Shown in pieces: positions 17,396-26,586 of a stretch of DNA of 64,000 bases. Under the pieces are notes generated by a model. That model had not been told where the DNA came from. It saw only the letters and a program-made list of their open reading frames with translations, and searched no databases. This DNA comes from Bradyrhizobium sp. SRL28 (GTDB taxonomy: Bacteria > Pseudomonadota > Alphaproteobacteria > Rhizobiales > Xanthobacteraceae). The stretch is taken from the NCBI RefSeq assembly GCF_018596315.1, contig NZ_JAHEAG010000004.1:186001-250000 (forward strand). The letters are read 5' to 3'. A program made the position numbers and the translations under genes. Every line of letters begins with the position of its first letter. Position 1 is the first letter of the stretch.

Positions 17396-20018
17396 TCACG
17401 ATCCTCATTGGAACTACGATTATCTTGCGGACGGCCTTGCCGCCGAGAGCGAGTTTTACCGCATCGAGCGCCAAAACGGCAGCCTCAATTTCCGGATTTT
17501 GGGCGACCCGTGGCACGGTAACATCACCCCGTTTCTTGCCGTTGACCTGGACTACCAGCGTCACGGTGTCTTCAACCAGCAAATCGCGTTCGATTTGGGG
17601 CCAATTGGCCTCCGAAACCAGTCCGGACTGCCCCAGAACCTGCCAGCACTCCTCGGCCAGATGCGGCATCATCGGCGCGAAAAGTTGAACCAGGATGACG
17701 GCGGCCTCAACCAGAGCCGCGGAGACGTCAGAATCTGGCTCTCCATGATTCGGGCCGCAGGCCGCCCGAAGCTCCTCATCCAGCTTGTTCACCAGATCGT
17801 AGATATTTGCCACGCAGACGTTGAAACGAAGACGCCGGATGTCCTCGCCGTACCGGGCCAGAGCGCGATGGGCCACCTTCCTTATTCGGGTGGCATCCGG
17901 ACCGAACGGGTGGGTGGGGGCCTGAACAATGGGCAGCAGGTCCGCAATTTCGTTGGCCAGCCGCCACAGCCGCTGCACGAAACGGTTGGCGCCGCGGACA
18001 CCCTCCTCGCTCCAAATCACGTCGCGGTCGGGTGGCGAATCCGACAGCATGAACCAGCGCGCTACGTCGGCGCCATAGGCGGAAATAATCTCGTCGGGAT
18101 CGATCGTGTTGCGCTTCGACTTCGACATCTTCTCGATCGCGCCGATATTGATGGCTTCGCCCGAGGTCAGCAGTGTCGCGCGTCGATCAGCGCCGGTACC
18201 CTCGATTTTTACTTCCGCGGGCGTGACGTAGGTGTCGTCGGTCTTCTGATAAGTCTCATGCACCACCATGCCTTGGGTGAACATGCCGGCGAACGGCTCG
18301 TCCATGCCGATATGGCCGGTTGCCTTCATCGCGCGGGTGAAGAAGCGGCTGTAGAGCAGATGCAGGATCGCGTGCTCGACGCCGCCGATATACTGGTCGA
18401 CCGGCATCATCCGGTTGGCCACGTCAGGCGTGGTCGGCGCCTTCTCGTTCCAGGGATCGGTGAAGCGCGCAAAGTACCAGGACGAATCCACGAAGGTGTC
18501 CATGGTGTCGGTTTCGCGCTGGGCCTTTCCGCCGCATTTGGGACAGGTGACGTGCTTCCAGGTCGGGTGATGGTCGAGCGCGTTGCCGGGCCTGTCGAAG
18601 GTGGCGTCCTCCGGCAGCGTCACCGGCAGGTCGGCGTCGGGCACGGGCACCACATCGCATTTGGGGCAATGGATCACCGGGATCGGGCAGCCCCAATAGC
18701 GCTGGCGTGAAATGCCCCAGTCGCGCAGGCGGAAGTTCACCTGCCGCTCGCCGATCGGCGCGTTGCCGCGCATCTCATTTTCCAGGCGCTTCGCAATCTC
18801 CTCCTTGGCCTGCTCGATGGTCATGCCGTCGAGGAAGCGCGAATTGATCATGCGGCCGTCGCCATCATAGGCGGTGTCCGTGATGACAAACGTCTTCGGG
18901 TCCTGGCCCTCGGGGCAGACCACCGGCGTCACGCCGAGCCCGTATTTGTTGACGAAATCGAGGTCGCGCTGGTCGTGCCCCGGGCAGCCGAAGATGGCGC
19001 CGGTGCCGTATTCCATCAGCACGAAGTTCGCGACATAGACCGGCAGCTTCCAGCTCGGATCGAACGGGTGAACAGCCTTGATGCCGGTATCAAAACCCTG
19101 CTTCTCGGCGGTGTCGATGATCTCCTGCGCGGTGCCGATCTTTTTCACGTCCGCGATGAACCCGGCGAGTTTTGGATTCTTCGCAGCCGCGGCCACCGCC
19201 AGCGGATGATCGGCCGAGATCGCCATGAACTTGGCGCCGAACAACGTGTCGGGCCGCGTCGTGAAAATTTTCAGCTCGGATTCGCCAGCCGGCGTCGTGG
19301 CCGGATCCAGCGCGAAGCGCAGCAGCAAGCCCTCGGAGCGGCCGATCCAGTTACGCTGCATCAGCCGGACTTTGTCAGGCCAGCGGTCCAGCCCGTCCAG
19401 CGCGTCCAACAGTTCCTGCGAGTACTTCGTGATCTTGAAGACCCACTGGTTCATGTCGCGCTGCTCGACGACGGCGCCGGAGCGCCAGCCGCGGCCGTCG
19501 ATCACCTGCTCGTTGGCGAGCACGGTCATGTCGACCGGATCCCAGTTGAGCTTGCGCTTCTCGCGTTCGGCCAGCCCCGCGCGCAGAAGATCCAGGAACA
19601 TCTTCTGCTGGTGCTTGTAGTAGGCGGGATCGCAGGTCGCGAATTCGCGTGACCAGTCGAGCGAGAGCCCCATGGTCTGGAGCTGCTTCTTCATCGCTGC
19701 AATGTTGTCGTAGGTCCAGGCCTTGGGCGCCACCTTGCGCTCGATCGCGGCGTTCTCTGCAGGCAGCCCAAATGCGTCCCATCCCATTGGATGCAACACG
19801 TTGAACCCTTGGGCCCTCATGAATCGCGCCAGCACGTCGCCCATGGCGTAGTTGCGGACGTGGCCCATATGGATGCGCCCGGACGGGTAGGGGAACATCT
19901 CGAGGACGTAATATTTCGGTCTGGAATCGTCGTTTTTCGAGGCGAAGATCGCCTTTTCGTCCCACTGGCGTTGCCAGCGCGGCTCGGAATCACGGGCGTT
20001 GTAACGTTCGGAGGTCAT
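17382..20018 (-). CDS. leuS: Leucyl-tRNA synthetase
   Basis: Class I aminoacyl-tRNA synthetase that charges tRNA-Leu and edits mischarged tRNA. The 878-residue protein carries the HIGH motif as HMGH (about 50-53) in [21 protein letters not shown], the CP1 editing domain, a zinc-type cluster region ([25 protein letters not shown]), and the KMSKS motif at about 628-632 ([13 protein letters not shown]). The C-terminal anticodon-binding domain is complete and ends [18 protein letters not shown]. It leads the leuS-lptE-holA operon, overlapping lptE slightly. Confidence 0.98.
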   Translation of the reverse strand: MTSERYNARDSEPRWQRQWDEKAIFASKNDDSRPKYYVLEMFPYPSGRIHMGHVRNYAMGDVLARFMRAQGFNVLHPMGWDAFGLPAENAAIERKVAPKAWTYDNIAAMKKQLQTMGLSLDWSREFATCDPAYYKHQQKMFLDLLRAGLAEREKRKLNWDPVDMTVLANEQVIDGRGWRSGAVVEQRDMNQWVFKITKYSQELLDALDGLDRWPDKVRLMQRNWIGRSEGLLLRFALDPATTPAGESELKIFTTRPDTLFGAKFMAISADHPLAVAAAAKNPKLAGFIADVKKIGTAQEIIDTAEKQGFDTGIKAVHPFDPSWKLPVYVANFVLMEYGTGAIFGCPGHDQRDLDFVNKYGLGVTPVVCPEGQDPKTFVITDTAYDGDGRMINSRFLDGMTIEQAKEEIAKRLENEMRGNAPIGERQVNFRLRDWGISRQRYWGCPIPVIHCPKCDVVPVPDADLPVTLPEDATFDRPGNALDHHPTWKHVTCPKCGGKAQRETDTMDTFVDSSWYFARFTDPWNEKAPTTPDVANRMMPVDQYIGGVEHAILHLLYSRFFTRAMKATGHIGMDEPFAGMFTQGMVVHETYQKTDDTYVTPAEVKIEGTGADRRATLLTSGEAINIGAIEKMSKSKRNTIDPDEIISAYGADVARWFMLSDSPPDRDVIWSEEGVRGANRFVQRLWRLANEIADLLPIVQAPTHPFGPDATRIRKVAHRALARYGEDIRRLRFNVCVANIYDLVNKLDEELRAACGPNHGEPDSDVSAALVEAAVILVQLFAPMMPHLAEECWQVLGQSGLVSEANWPQIERDLLVEDTVTLVVQVNGKKRGDVTVPRVAQNPEIEAAVLALDAVKLALGGKAVRKIIVVPMRIVNVVG

Positions 20019-20148
20019 GGAATCGCAGGGCTTTTTGTGGATTCGGGTCCCGTCCAGAGGACGGCGGACTAGGCCACAAAAGCGGCTGCGGGGTCAACGG
20101 GTTGGGAAGGCGAGAACGGCCATTTGACCGGAGGCGCGGAGCGCCCGC

Positions 20149-21840
20149 TCATCCCGCCATCGCCATCCCGGCCTCATCCACCAGCTTGGCAAAGCCGTGC
20201 TCGACCACGGTGTTACGGCCGCGGTGTTTGGCGGCGTAGAGGGCGGCGTCCGCCGCCTCGATCAAATCGCCGGGAGTTTGGGCGTCGTTTGGAAGCGTCG
20301 CGGCCACACCGACGCTGACGGTGACGGTGCAGTAGCTGGAGGTGATGTGCGGCAGGCCGAGGCTCTGAATGGTCGCGCGCACGGTTTCGCCGATCTCCAG
20401 CGCCTTCTGCAGGCTCGTGTTCGGCAGCAGCAGGCAGAATTCCTCGCCGCCGTAGCGGCCGGCAAAGCCCATCGTTTCGGCGGCGATTCCGGCCAGCGTT
20501 TCGCCGATCCGGGTGAGACAGGCGTCGCCTTCGGGGTGGCCGTAAGTGTCGTTGTAGAGCTTGAAGTGATCGACATCGATCATCAACAGCGACAGCTCGC
20601 TGCTATTTTGCTGCGCCTTCAGCCATTCGAAATCGAGGCGGCTCTGGAAGCCGCGGCGGTTGGCGAGACCCGACAGCATGTCAATCGAGGCCATCACGGT
20701 GAGCCGGTCATTGGTGGCGACCAGCTCGCGCTCGCGCTGGCTGAGCTGAGCGGCCATCGCATTGAAGGCGCGGGCCAGCGGCATGAATTCCGCGGGCAGG
20801 CGGCTGCGCGAGACGCGGGCCGACGAGTCGCCTTCGCCGAACCGCTTGGCCATGCCGGTCATGACCTCGATCGGATTGATGATGAGCTTCTCTGCCCCGA
20901 TCAGCGCGCCGAGCAGCACGAACAGGCAAACGAATCCCAATTGGAGATAGGCGGTGCGGATATCGCGATTGATCGCGGCCGTCACCCTGTCCTCGTCGAT
21001 GCTGACGATCAGCCGCGATTGCGTCCCCGGAATGCGTGCGAAACTGACGGTGCGCCTGGAGCCGTCGGTGACGGCAAAGGAAAGCGAGCCCGTATCGGAG
21101 TTGGAGCTGAGCGCTTTGTAGGTGATGGCCGACAGCAGCGGCACGTTGTCGAGGGGACGGCCAATCATGCTGGCCTGGTCGGGTGGTGCTGCCAGCACGA
21201 CGCCGGTGCTATCGATCAGCAGCGATGAAATGCCTGGTCGTCCGCCGAGGTTGGCCATGATCTTCGACAGCCAGTCCAGATTGATGCCGGCGACCGCTAC
21301 CGAATCTTCCTCCGGATTGATCGCTGAGACCGGGTAGGCCGCCATCATGATCGGCCGGTTGTTGGTCTTGCCGAACAGATAGTCGCTGAAAACGAAGTCG
21401 CGGGTTTCCTGCGCCTTCCTGAAATAGTCGCGATCGCTGATGTTGAGGCCGACCTGAATGTTCAGCGTGGAACACTGCACGACGCCTTGCTTGCTCACGA
21501 GCATGATGCTGCGGATCCAGGGCAGGTTGGCGGGCAGGCTGGCGCGCAGGATTTCGCAACTTCGCCCGATGCCGCTGGAGGCGCGGATATAGGCGGCCGA
21601 TTTCAGCATCGTCTCGACGGAGGAGATCACCTCGCGCTGGGTCTCGGCGCTGTGGTGGGTGATATTGGCGTATTCTTCCGACGCCATCGTGATCTGCTTG
21701 GTGCGCGTCTCTTCTAGCGAACGGACGCGCTCCAGCATCAAGGGCGCCACCAGCATCAAGGCCAGCATCGCAAGCCGCGCCCGGATTCCCAGAAGCTTCT
21801 TGAGTTTGACCCGATTGCGGTTGAAAGTAACGCCAGACAT
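20149..21840 (-). CDS. Membrane diguanylate cyclase with Cache sensor, HAMP and GGDEF domain
   Basis: Makes cyclic-di-GMP from two GTP. Order in about 563 residues: N-terminal membrane helix (IRARLAMLALMLVAPLML), a large periplasmic Cache-like sensor (SDRDYFRKAQETRDFVFSDYLFGKTNNRP is typical), a second helix (LGFVCLFVLLGALIGAEKLI), HAMP, then GGDEF with active-site GGEEF at about 461-465 (FAGRYGGEEFC). The usual RxxD inhibitory site five residues before is absent, so product feedback through that site is unlikely. The ligand is unknown. The ATG at 21840 is chosen because the upstream open frame would run into the divergent yggS promoter region. No other c-di-GMP gene is nearby. Confidence 0.9.
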   Translation of the reverse strand: MSGVTFNRNRVKLKKLLGIRARLAMLALMLVAPLMLERVRSLEETRTKQITMASEEYANITHHSAETQREVISSVETMLKSAAYIRASSGIGRSCEILRASLPANLPWIRSIMLVSKQGVVQCSTLNIQVGLNISDRDYFRKAQETRDFVFSDYLFGKTNNRPIMMAAYPVSAINPEEDSVAVAGINLDWLSKIMANLGGRPGISSLLIDSTGVVLAAPPDQASMIGRPLDNVPLLSAITYKALSSNSDTGSLSFAVTDGSRRTVSFARIPGTQSRLIVSIDEDRVTAAINRDIRTAYLQLGFVCLFVLLGALIGAEKLIINPIEVMTGMAKRFGEGDSSARVSRSRLPAEFMPLARAFNAMAAQLSQRERELVATNDRLTVMASIDMLSGLANRRGFQSRLDFEWLKAQQNSSELSLLMIDVDHFKLYNDTYGHPEGDACLTRIGETLAGIAAETMGFAGRYGGEEFCLLLPNTSLQKALEIGETVRATIQSLGLPHITSSYCTVTVSVGVAATLPNDAQTPGDLIEAADAALYAAKHRGRNTVVEHGFAKLVDEAGMAMAG

Positions 21841-21968
21841 CCTGCCCCCCACACCGCAAGGTAGGGCGAAGGTTTCAAAAAGCCTTTCCTGAACTTGGTA
21901 AAATTCGAGGAAATGCCGTAAAATTTTCGGCCAGGAGTCGGCCAAGAATAGGACATGACGCGAGAGAG

Positions 21969-22646
21969 ATGGCGACGCCGCTAACCAAGTCTTTACCAAA
22001 CGGTCTGGCTCAGGTGGAGCAGGACATCGCGCGCGCGTGCAAGGAAGCCCGCCGCGAGCGCGTGTCGGTGGCGCTGATCGCGGTGTCGAAGACGTTTGAA
22101 GCGACAGCAATTTCGCCTGTTATCGATGCCGGACAGCGCGTGTTCGGCGAAAATCGCGTGCAGGAGGCCAAGGCAAAGTGGCCGGCGCTGGTTGCGGCTC
22201 ATCCCGGGATTGCATTGCATCTGATCGGGCCGCTGCAATCCAACAAGGCGAAGGAGGCCGTGGCGCTGTTCGATGCCATCCATTCGGTCGACCGGCCCAG
22301 CATTTGCGAAGCGTTAGCCAAGGAAATCAATTCGCAGAACAAACGGCCGGAATTGTTCGTTCAAATAAACACCGGTGAGGAACCGCAGAAGGCCGGCATC
22401 GCGCCCGGCGAGGCCGACGCCTTCCTCGCGAGCTGCCGCGACAAATACGGTCTGGTCATTTCCGGCTTGATGTGCATCCCGCCGGTCGACGAGGCGCCGG
22501 CGCCGCATTTCGCGTTGACGGCCAAGATCGCCGCGCGCAACGGACTAAAAAATCTGTCGATGGGCATGAGTGCCGATTTCGCGGTAGCGATCCAGTTCGG
22601 CGCCACGCATGTGCGCGTGGGGTCGGCGATTTTTGGGGCGCGGTAA
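21969..22646 (+). CDS. YggS family pyridoxal phosphate homeostasis protein
   Basis: Single-domain PLP-binding protein (PLPBP/YggS) that buffers free PLP; it has the alanine-racemase-like barrel but no known catalytic role. The 225 residues include LIAVSKTFEATAISPVIDAGQRVFGENRVQEA, where the Lys of VSKT (about residue 41) binds PLP, HLIGPLQSNKAKEAV, VQINTGEEPQKAGIAP, and the phosphate-binding LSMGMSADFAVAIQFGATHVRVGSAIFG. Length is normal. It diverges from the GGDEF gene, with about 130 bp between the starts. Confidence 0.95.
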   Translation: MATPLTKSLPNGLAQVEQDIARACKEARRERVSVALIAVSKTFEATAISPVIDAGQRVFGENRVQEAKAKWPALVAAHPGIALHLIGPLQSNKAKEAVALFDAIHSVDRPSICEALAKEINSQNKRPELFVQINTGEEPQKAGIAPGEADAFLASCRDKYGLVISGLMCIPPVDEAPAPHFALTAKIAARNGLKNLSMGMSADFAVAIQFGATHVRVGSAIFGAR

Positions 22647-22733
22647 GATTGTCGCCGGACCCATAACCACAGGCGTTTGTTATTACGCGAAGCCGCCGAC
22701 CAGCCGTTATAATCGAGAAGCCGCGGCGTATGG

Positions 22734-22753
22734 GTCCCTGCGTTCGCAGGGAC
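22734..22753. repeat. Short perfect hairpin repeat between yggS and the hydratase gene
   Basis: GTCCCTGCG TT CGCAGGGAC, a 9-bp stem with a 2-base loop, in the gap of two convergent genes. It may serve as a transcription barrier for either strand; there is no clear T-run on the right. Confidence 0.6.
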
Positions 22754-22764
22754 GACAGCGGTGT

Positions 22765-23550
22765 CTACTCGAACCCCACCGAGACCCTTCCAAGCACACC
22801 GAAATCGGCCGCGCAAAAATCACCTGATTGAATCGGCAGCGGTGCGTGGCAAGTGCCGGTCGTGACGACGCGCCCCGCCTTCAACGTCACGCCAAGCTGG
22901 CGCAGTTCATTGGCGAGCCAGGTCAGTGCGATCCGGGGATCGCCGAGCACGTTCTTGCCGTGGCCGGTGAATTGCTGGCCGCGCATCGTGATGACAGGCC
23001 GTTCCTCGACGAGATCGCGCGAACGCCAGTCTGCACTTGTCGCCGGACCAAGGACGAACAGATGCGCGCAGGCATTATCGGCAATGATCTGCGCGGCGCC
23101 GGCGCTGACGAAATCAGCAAACCGCGAATCCGGAATCTCGATGGCCGGATGCAGCGTGTCGACCGCATCGAGGACCTGCTGCATGGTATAGGGCGTAGGG
23201 CGCGCCGGCAGATCGACGCGCATGCGAAAGGCGAATTCGGGTTCGGCGACGCGCATTTCGTTGCCCGCCATCGAAGCCGTTCCGCCGTCTGATATTACGG
23301 TCTCGGCGAGGATGCGCCCGGCCATCGGGCCATCGACGTTGATGTGCTTCTGTCCGGCCTCGCTGGTGGCCGCGATCTTCCAGCCGAACAGACTTTCAGA
23401 CGAATATTTTTCGATCCCTGCCTGGATCGCGTAGGCCTCGATGCGGTCGCGCGGCCGCAGCGATTGGTCGAGGCCGGAGAATTTGGTGCCGGCGCGCCAG
23501 TGGTCATGCAGCGTCTTTGATGCGGCTGTTATCGCGTTCTTGTCGAGCAT
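22765..23550 (-). CDS. 2-keto-4-pentenoate hydratase / fumarylacetoacetate hydrolase-fold protein
   Basis: 261 residues, resembling the MhpD/DmpE hydratase-decarboxylase branch of the FAH superfamily. Family text includes FGWKIAATSEAGQKHINVDGPMAGRIL, RVAEPEFAFRMRVDLP with the metal-binding acidic EPEFAF, LHPAIEIPDSRF, and a C-terminal SGDFCAADFGVLGRVSVGFE. Such enzymes hydrate or decarboxylate 2-keto-4-enoates in aromatic meta-cleavage pathways. No other pathway gene is nearby, so the substrate cannot be named. It is followed upstream on the same strand by the L,D-transpeptidase gene. Confidence 0.82.
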   Translation of the reverse strand: MLDKNAITAASKTLHDHWRAGTKFSGLDQSLRPRDRIEAYAIQAGIEKYSSESLFGWKIAATSEAGQKHINVDGPMAGRILAETVISDGGTASMAGNEMRVAEPEFAFRMRVDLPARPTPYTMQQVLDAVDTLHPAIEIPDSRFADFVSAGAAQIIADNACAHLFVLGPATSADWRSRDLVEERPVITMRGQQFTGHGKNVLGDPRIALTWLANELRQLGVTLKAGRVVTTGTCHAPLPIQSGDFCAADFGVLGRVSVGFE

Positions 23551-23565
23551 TGCTTTGATTCCCCA

Positions 23566-24135
23566 TCAGCCGATCATGATCTTCGTCTGCGGGCCCATTC
23601 GCCGCAACAGCCGCAGCATGGCGGATTTCGTCATCGAAACGCATCCGGCGGTCGGCGAGAAATTGGGACGCGCCAGGTGCAGGAACACGGCGCTGCCGCG
23701 GCCGGCGATTCGGGGGCCTGCGTTGTGATCGATTTCGACAATGAAATCGTAGAGGTGGTCTTCGCGCGTCAGCCGGTCGCCGGCCTCGCCCCGGACCAGA
23801 CGGATCGGCTGATTGTAACGGCGGTCCCGCGGGTCTTCGCACCAGGCGTCTTCGGGCCGGATCGGCCGGGCCGGCAGATAGGTCCGCGGTCGAGGATGGC
23901 GGTCGGCGCGCCACCACAATTGCAGCGGATGGTACGTGCCTCTGGGAGTGCCGCCGTCGCCCTCCCGTTTGTTGGCGAGGATGCCGCCGCGGCCAAGTGC
24001 CACCGGCACGGTCCAGCCGTCCGCCGTCAGCCAGCCCCGGCGGGGGTCGCCGGCAGCCCTGTGGACGCGGATTGCCGCCAGCGGCCGATCACGCACAGCT
24101 GTCTGATAAGTGATTGAAATAGCGTTGCTTTCCAT
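23566..24135 (-). CDS. L,D-transpeptidase family (YkuD domain) protein
   Basis: About 189 residues forming a YkuD-type catalytic domain. The active-site motif is visible near the C-terminus as FLHLARPNFSPTAGCVSM, with catalytic His at about 158 and Cys at about 167; upstream GRGGILANKREGDGGTPRG is the common entry motif. Typical enzymes make 3-3 peptidoglycan cross-links or attach proteins to the wall. There is no signal peptide in this form, and an upstream in-frame ATG at 24210 adds none, so export is unclear. I start at ATG 24135, the point where family-like text begins. It sits 15 bp from the hydratase gene. Confidence 0.8.
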   Translation of the reverse strand: MESNAISITYQTAVRDRPLAAIRVHRAAGDPRRGWLTADGWTVPVALGRGGILANKREGDGGTPRGTYHPLQLWWRADRHPRPRTYLPARPIRPEDAWCEDPRDRRYNQPIRLVRGEAGDRLTREDHLYDFIVEIDHNAGPRIAGRGSAVFLHLARPNFSPTAGCVSMTKSAMLRLLRRMGPQTKIMIG

Positions 24136-24405
24136 GCCAATGCCCGAATCCTGGCGTTGCCTCTCTGGCGACAATTGCGCTATTGACGCCATTACAGGAC
24201 ATTCCTCCAAACGCGCCTCAAATTTGGGATAGACTGCGGTTCGCCTTGTGAATCTGTAACAATTTCTTACCTGATGCGAATCAGTACCTGACGATCCGGT
24301 TTGCTCGCAAAATTTGCGCGCGAATCGGAATTGTCATCGACACCAAGACCCGGCTCGAGACGCTCCCCCTTGTGTCCGCCGCCTGCCTCTAGAGGATCGT
24401 ATCCT

Positions 24406-25092
24406 ATGCCCAATGCCCGCAAGATCCTGATCGTGGATGACGACACCGATCTGCGCGACACGCTGGTCGAGCAATTATCGCTGCACGAGGAGTTCGAAGC
24501 TTCCGCAGTCGATACCGGCGCCAAGGGCGCCAGCGCCGCCAAGGCCAATTCCCCCGATCTGGTGCTGATGGATGTCGGCTTGCCGGATACCGACGGAAGG
24601 GAAGTCGTGCGCAGTCTCCGCAAGGGCGGCTTCAAGGCGCCGATCATCATGCTGACCGGCCACGACACCGATTCAGATACGATTTTGGGGCTCGAATCGG
24701 GCGCCAATGATTACGTCGCAAAACCTTTCAGGTTCGCCGTCCTGCTCGCCCGGATCAGGGCACAGCTCCGCCAGCACGAGGCCAGCGAGGACGCGGTGTT
24801 TTCCGTCGGCCCCTACAGCTTCCGGCCCGGCTCCAAGATGCTGACCGCCGCCAATGCCAGAAAGGTGCGGCTGACCGAAAAGGAAACCGCGATCCTGCGC
24901 TTCCTGTATCGCGCCGGCCAGTTGCCGGTGTCGCGCGAGACGCTGCTGCAGGAAGTCTGGGGCTACAATTCGGGCGTCACCACACACACGCTGGAAACCC
25001 ATATCTATCGTCTGCGACAGAAGATTGAGAAGGATGCGGCCAATCCGGAAATCCTGGTGACGGAAGCCGGTGGCTACAAGCTGGTGCCGTGA
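24406..25092 (+). CDS. OmpR/PhoB-family response regulator
   Basis: A 228-residue two-component regulator. Receiver domain: KILIVDDDTDLRDTL with the acidic cluster, phosphoacceptor Asp56 in LVLMDVGLPDTDG, Thr in MLTGHD and Lys in YVAKPF. The C-terminal winged helix (LTEKETAILRFLYRAGQLPVSRETLLQEVWGYNSGVTTHTLETHIYRLRQKIE) is of PhoB type. No histidine kinase gene is adjacent, so it is an orphan in this window. By sequence style it could be the conserved alphaproteobacterial envelope regulator CenR, but I cannot confirm that. The ATG at 24406 is chosen because receiver text begins there. A cyclic-nucleotide-binding protein gene follows 51 bp downstream. Confidence 0.93.
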   Translation: MPNARKILIVDDDTDLRDTLVEQLSLHEEFEASAVDTGAKGASAAKANSPDLVLMDVGLPDTDGREVVRSLRKGGFKAPIIMLTGHDTDSDTILGLESGANDYVAKPFRFAVLLARIRAQLRQHEASEDAVFSVGPYSFRPGSKMLTAANARKVRLTEKETAILRFLYRAGQLPVSRETLLQEVWGYNSGVTTHTLETHIYRLRQKIEKDAANPEILVTEAGGYKLVP

Positions 25093-25143
25093 TACGATTC
25101 GCAGCCACGATTCGTAATTTTCGCGCATCCCGGTCACAGGTCC

Positions 25144-25584
25144 ATGTCGATCGAAGATGATGTAGCGCTGCTCGAGCGGGTCCCGACATTACGGCTGTTG
25201 GGAACGACGGCTCTGCGCATGCTGGCGATCGGCTCGGAGCAGCGCGATTTCTCGCCCGGCGATTATCTGTTCAACGCCGGCGACGAGGCGGATGCGGGCT
25301 ATATCGTTCAACGCGGCTCGATCCGCGTCGAGGACGGCGGCGCCGAAGTCGTTGCGGGCCCCGGTGCCCTGATCGGCGAACTGGCGCTGATCGTTGCGAT
25401 GAAGCGGCCGTCCAGCGCGGTCGCGCTTGATCATTCCTCGGTCATCCGGGTGGCGCGCAGCCTGTTTCAACGCGTGCTCGAAAGCGATCCCGGCGCGGCG
25501 CGGCGCCTGCGCGACGAACTCGCCACCCGCACCAGCCAGCTTGCCAGCGATATTTTGATGGCCGGCGCCAAGCTGAGTATTTGA
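25144..25584 (+). CDS. Stand-alone cyclic nucleotide-binding domain protein
   Basis: 146 residues, almost entirely one Crp-type cNMP-binding beta-roll: FSPGDYLFNAGDEADAGYIVQRGSIRVEDGGAEVVAGPGALIGELALIVAMKRPSSAVAL. The phosphate-binding cassette text GELALIVAMKRPSSA is intact, with Glu and Arg in the expected places. There is no HTH or enzymatic domain, only a C-terminal helix. It may relay cAMP or cGMP binding to a partner; the neighbouring response regulator is the obvious candidate, as an inference from adjacency. Its 3' end lies 6 bp from the convergent xthA stop. Confidence 0.85.
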   Translation: MSIEDDVALLERVPTLRLLGTTALRMLAIGSEQRDFSPGDYLFNAGDEADAGYIVQRGSIRVEDGGAEVVAGPGALIGELALIVAMKRPSSAVALDHSSVIRVARSLFQRVLESDPGAARRLRDELATRTSQLASDILMAGAKLSI

Positions 25585-25590
25585 TCGCAG

Positions 25591-26406
25591 CTACACTTCC
25601 AGCGTCACCGTCACCGGCACGTGGTCGGACGGACGCTCCCAGCCACGGGCGTCGCGGGATATTTTGAAATCGGTGACGCCATCTTTCAGCGCGCGCGAGA
25701 CCCAGATGTGGTCGAGCCGCCGGCCACGGTCGCCCACCGTCCAGTCGGCGGCGCGGTAGCTCCACCACGTATAGACCTTTTCCGAAAGCGGGATCCGCTC
25801 GCGCGCGACGTCGAACCATTCGCCATGGGCCTGCGCCGCCAAGAGTTTCTCGCATTCGATCGGGGTGTGCGAAACGACCTTCAAGAGTTGCTTGTGCGAC
25901 CACACGTCGTTCTCATGCGGAGCGACATTGAGGTCGCCGACCAGGATATGCCGGTCGTCGCCGCGCGGATGCAGCGGTTCGCACGCCTTCAACTCGTCGA
26001 GAAATTTCAGCTTGTGATCGAACTTCGGATTGAGCGCGGGATCGGGAATGTCGCCGCCGGCCGGAACGTAGAAATTATGCAGCACCAGCGGTTTTGCGAG
26101 CTGCGCCTTCTCGCCGAACGCTACTGAGATATGGCGGGAATCGATCTTGTCGCAGAAGGTTCTGATATCGGTGGCCTCGAACGGCAGTTTCGAGACGATG
26201 GCGACGCCGTGATAACCCTTCTGCCCGTTCAGCGCGACATGCTCATAGCCGAGACGCTTGAACCGCTTCAGCGGGAAAGCGTCGTCGATGCATTTGGTTT
26301 CCTGCAGGCACAGCACATCCGGCCGCGCCGATTTGAGGAATTTGGCGACGATGTCGATGCGCAGGCGCACCGAATTGATATTCCACGTTGTCAGGGAAAA
26401 CCGCAT
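25591..26406 (-). CDS. xthA: Exodeoxyribonuclease III (AP endonuclease)
   Basis: Base-excision-repair enzyme that cuts DNA 5' to abasic sites and has 3'-5' exonuclease and phosphodiesterase activity. The 271 residues show the endonuclease/exonuclease/phosphatase fold: TWNINSVRLR at the start, LCLQETKCIDDAFP with metal-binding Glu, GYHGVAIVSK, LVGDLNVAPHENDVW with catalytic Asp and Asn, DHIWVSRAL, and the final SDHVPVTVTL with catalytic His. Length is normal. It converges with the cNMP-binding gene. Confidence 0.96.
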   Translation of the reverse strand: MRFSLTTWNINSVRLRIDIVAKFLKSARPDVLCLQETKCIDDAFPLKRFKRLGYEHVALNGQKGYHGVAIVSKLPFEATDIRTFCDKIDSRHISVAFGEKAQLAKPLVLHNFYVPAGGDIPDPALNPKFDHKLKFLDELKACEPLHPRGDDRHILVGDLNVAPHENDVWSHKQLLKVVSHTPIECEKLLAAQAHGEWFDVARERIPLSEKVYTWWSYRAADWTVGDRGRRLDHIWVSRALKDGVTDFKISRDARGWERPSDHVPVTVTLEV

Positions 26407-26467
26407 GAGGGCCGTGTGATACCACGTCCGCGGTGACGTCGCGCCCTTTGTCCACAGGTGGAATTTT

Positions 26468-26559
26468 GTAGGGTGGGCAAAGGCGCATCTGCGCCGTGCC
26501 CACCATCAGCCGACATGGTCGAAGGAAAAGGTGGGCACGCTGCGCTTTGCCCACCCTAC
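26468..26559. repeat. Inverted repeat (GTAGGGTGGGC family) upstream of xthA
   Basis: 92-bp imperfect palindrome with arms GTAGGGTGGGCAAAGGCGCA and GCGCTTTGCCCACCCTAC. Same family as at 14539 and 37733. It lies between lolA and xthA, both leftward. Confidence 0.88.
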
Positions 26560-26586
26560 AGTCTCCACAGGAGGAAGACGCGCCGT

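Noticed and set aside
24931..24949. GTGTCGCGCGAGACG in the response-regulator gene, similar to the rsmG VSRET parS-like codons
   Set aside because: It lacks the TGTTTC half and is simply the coding of a common VSRETLL stretch of the winged helix.
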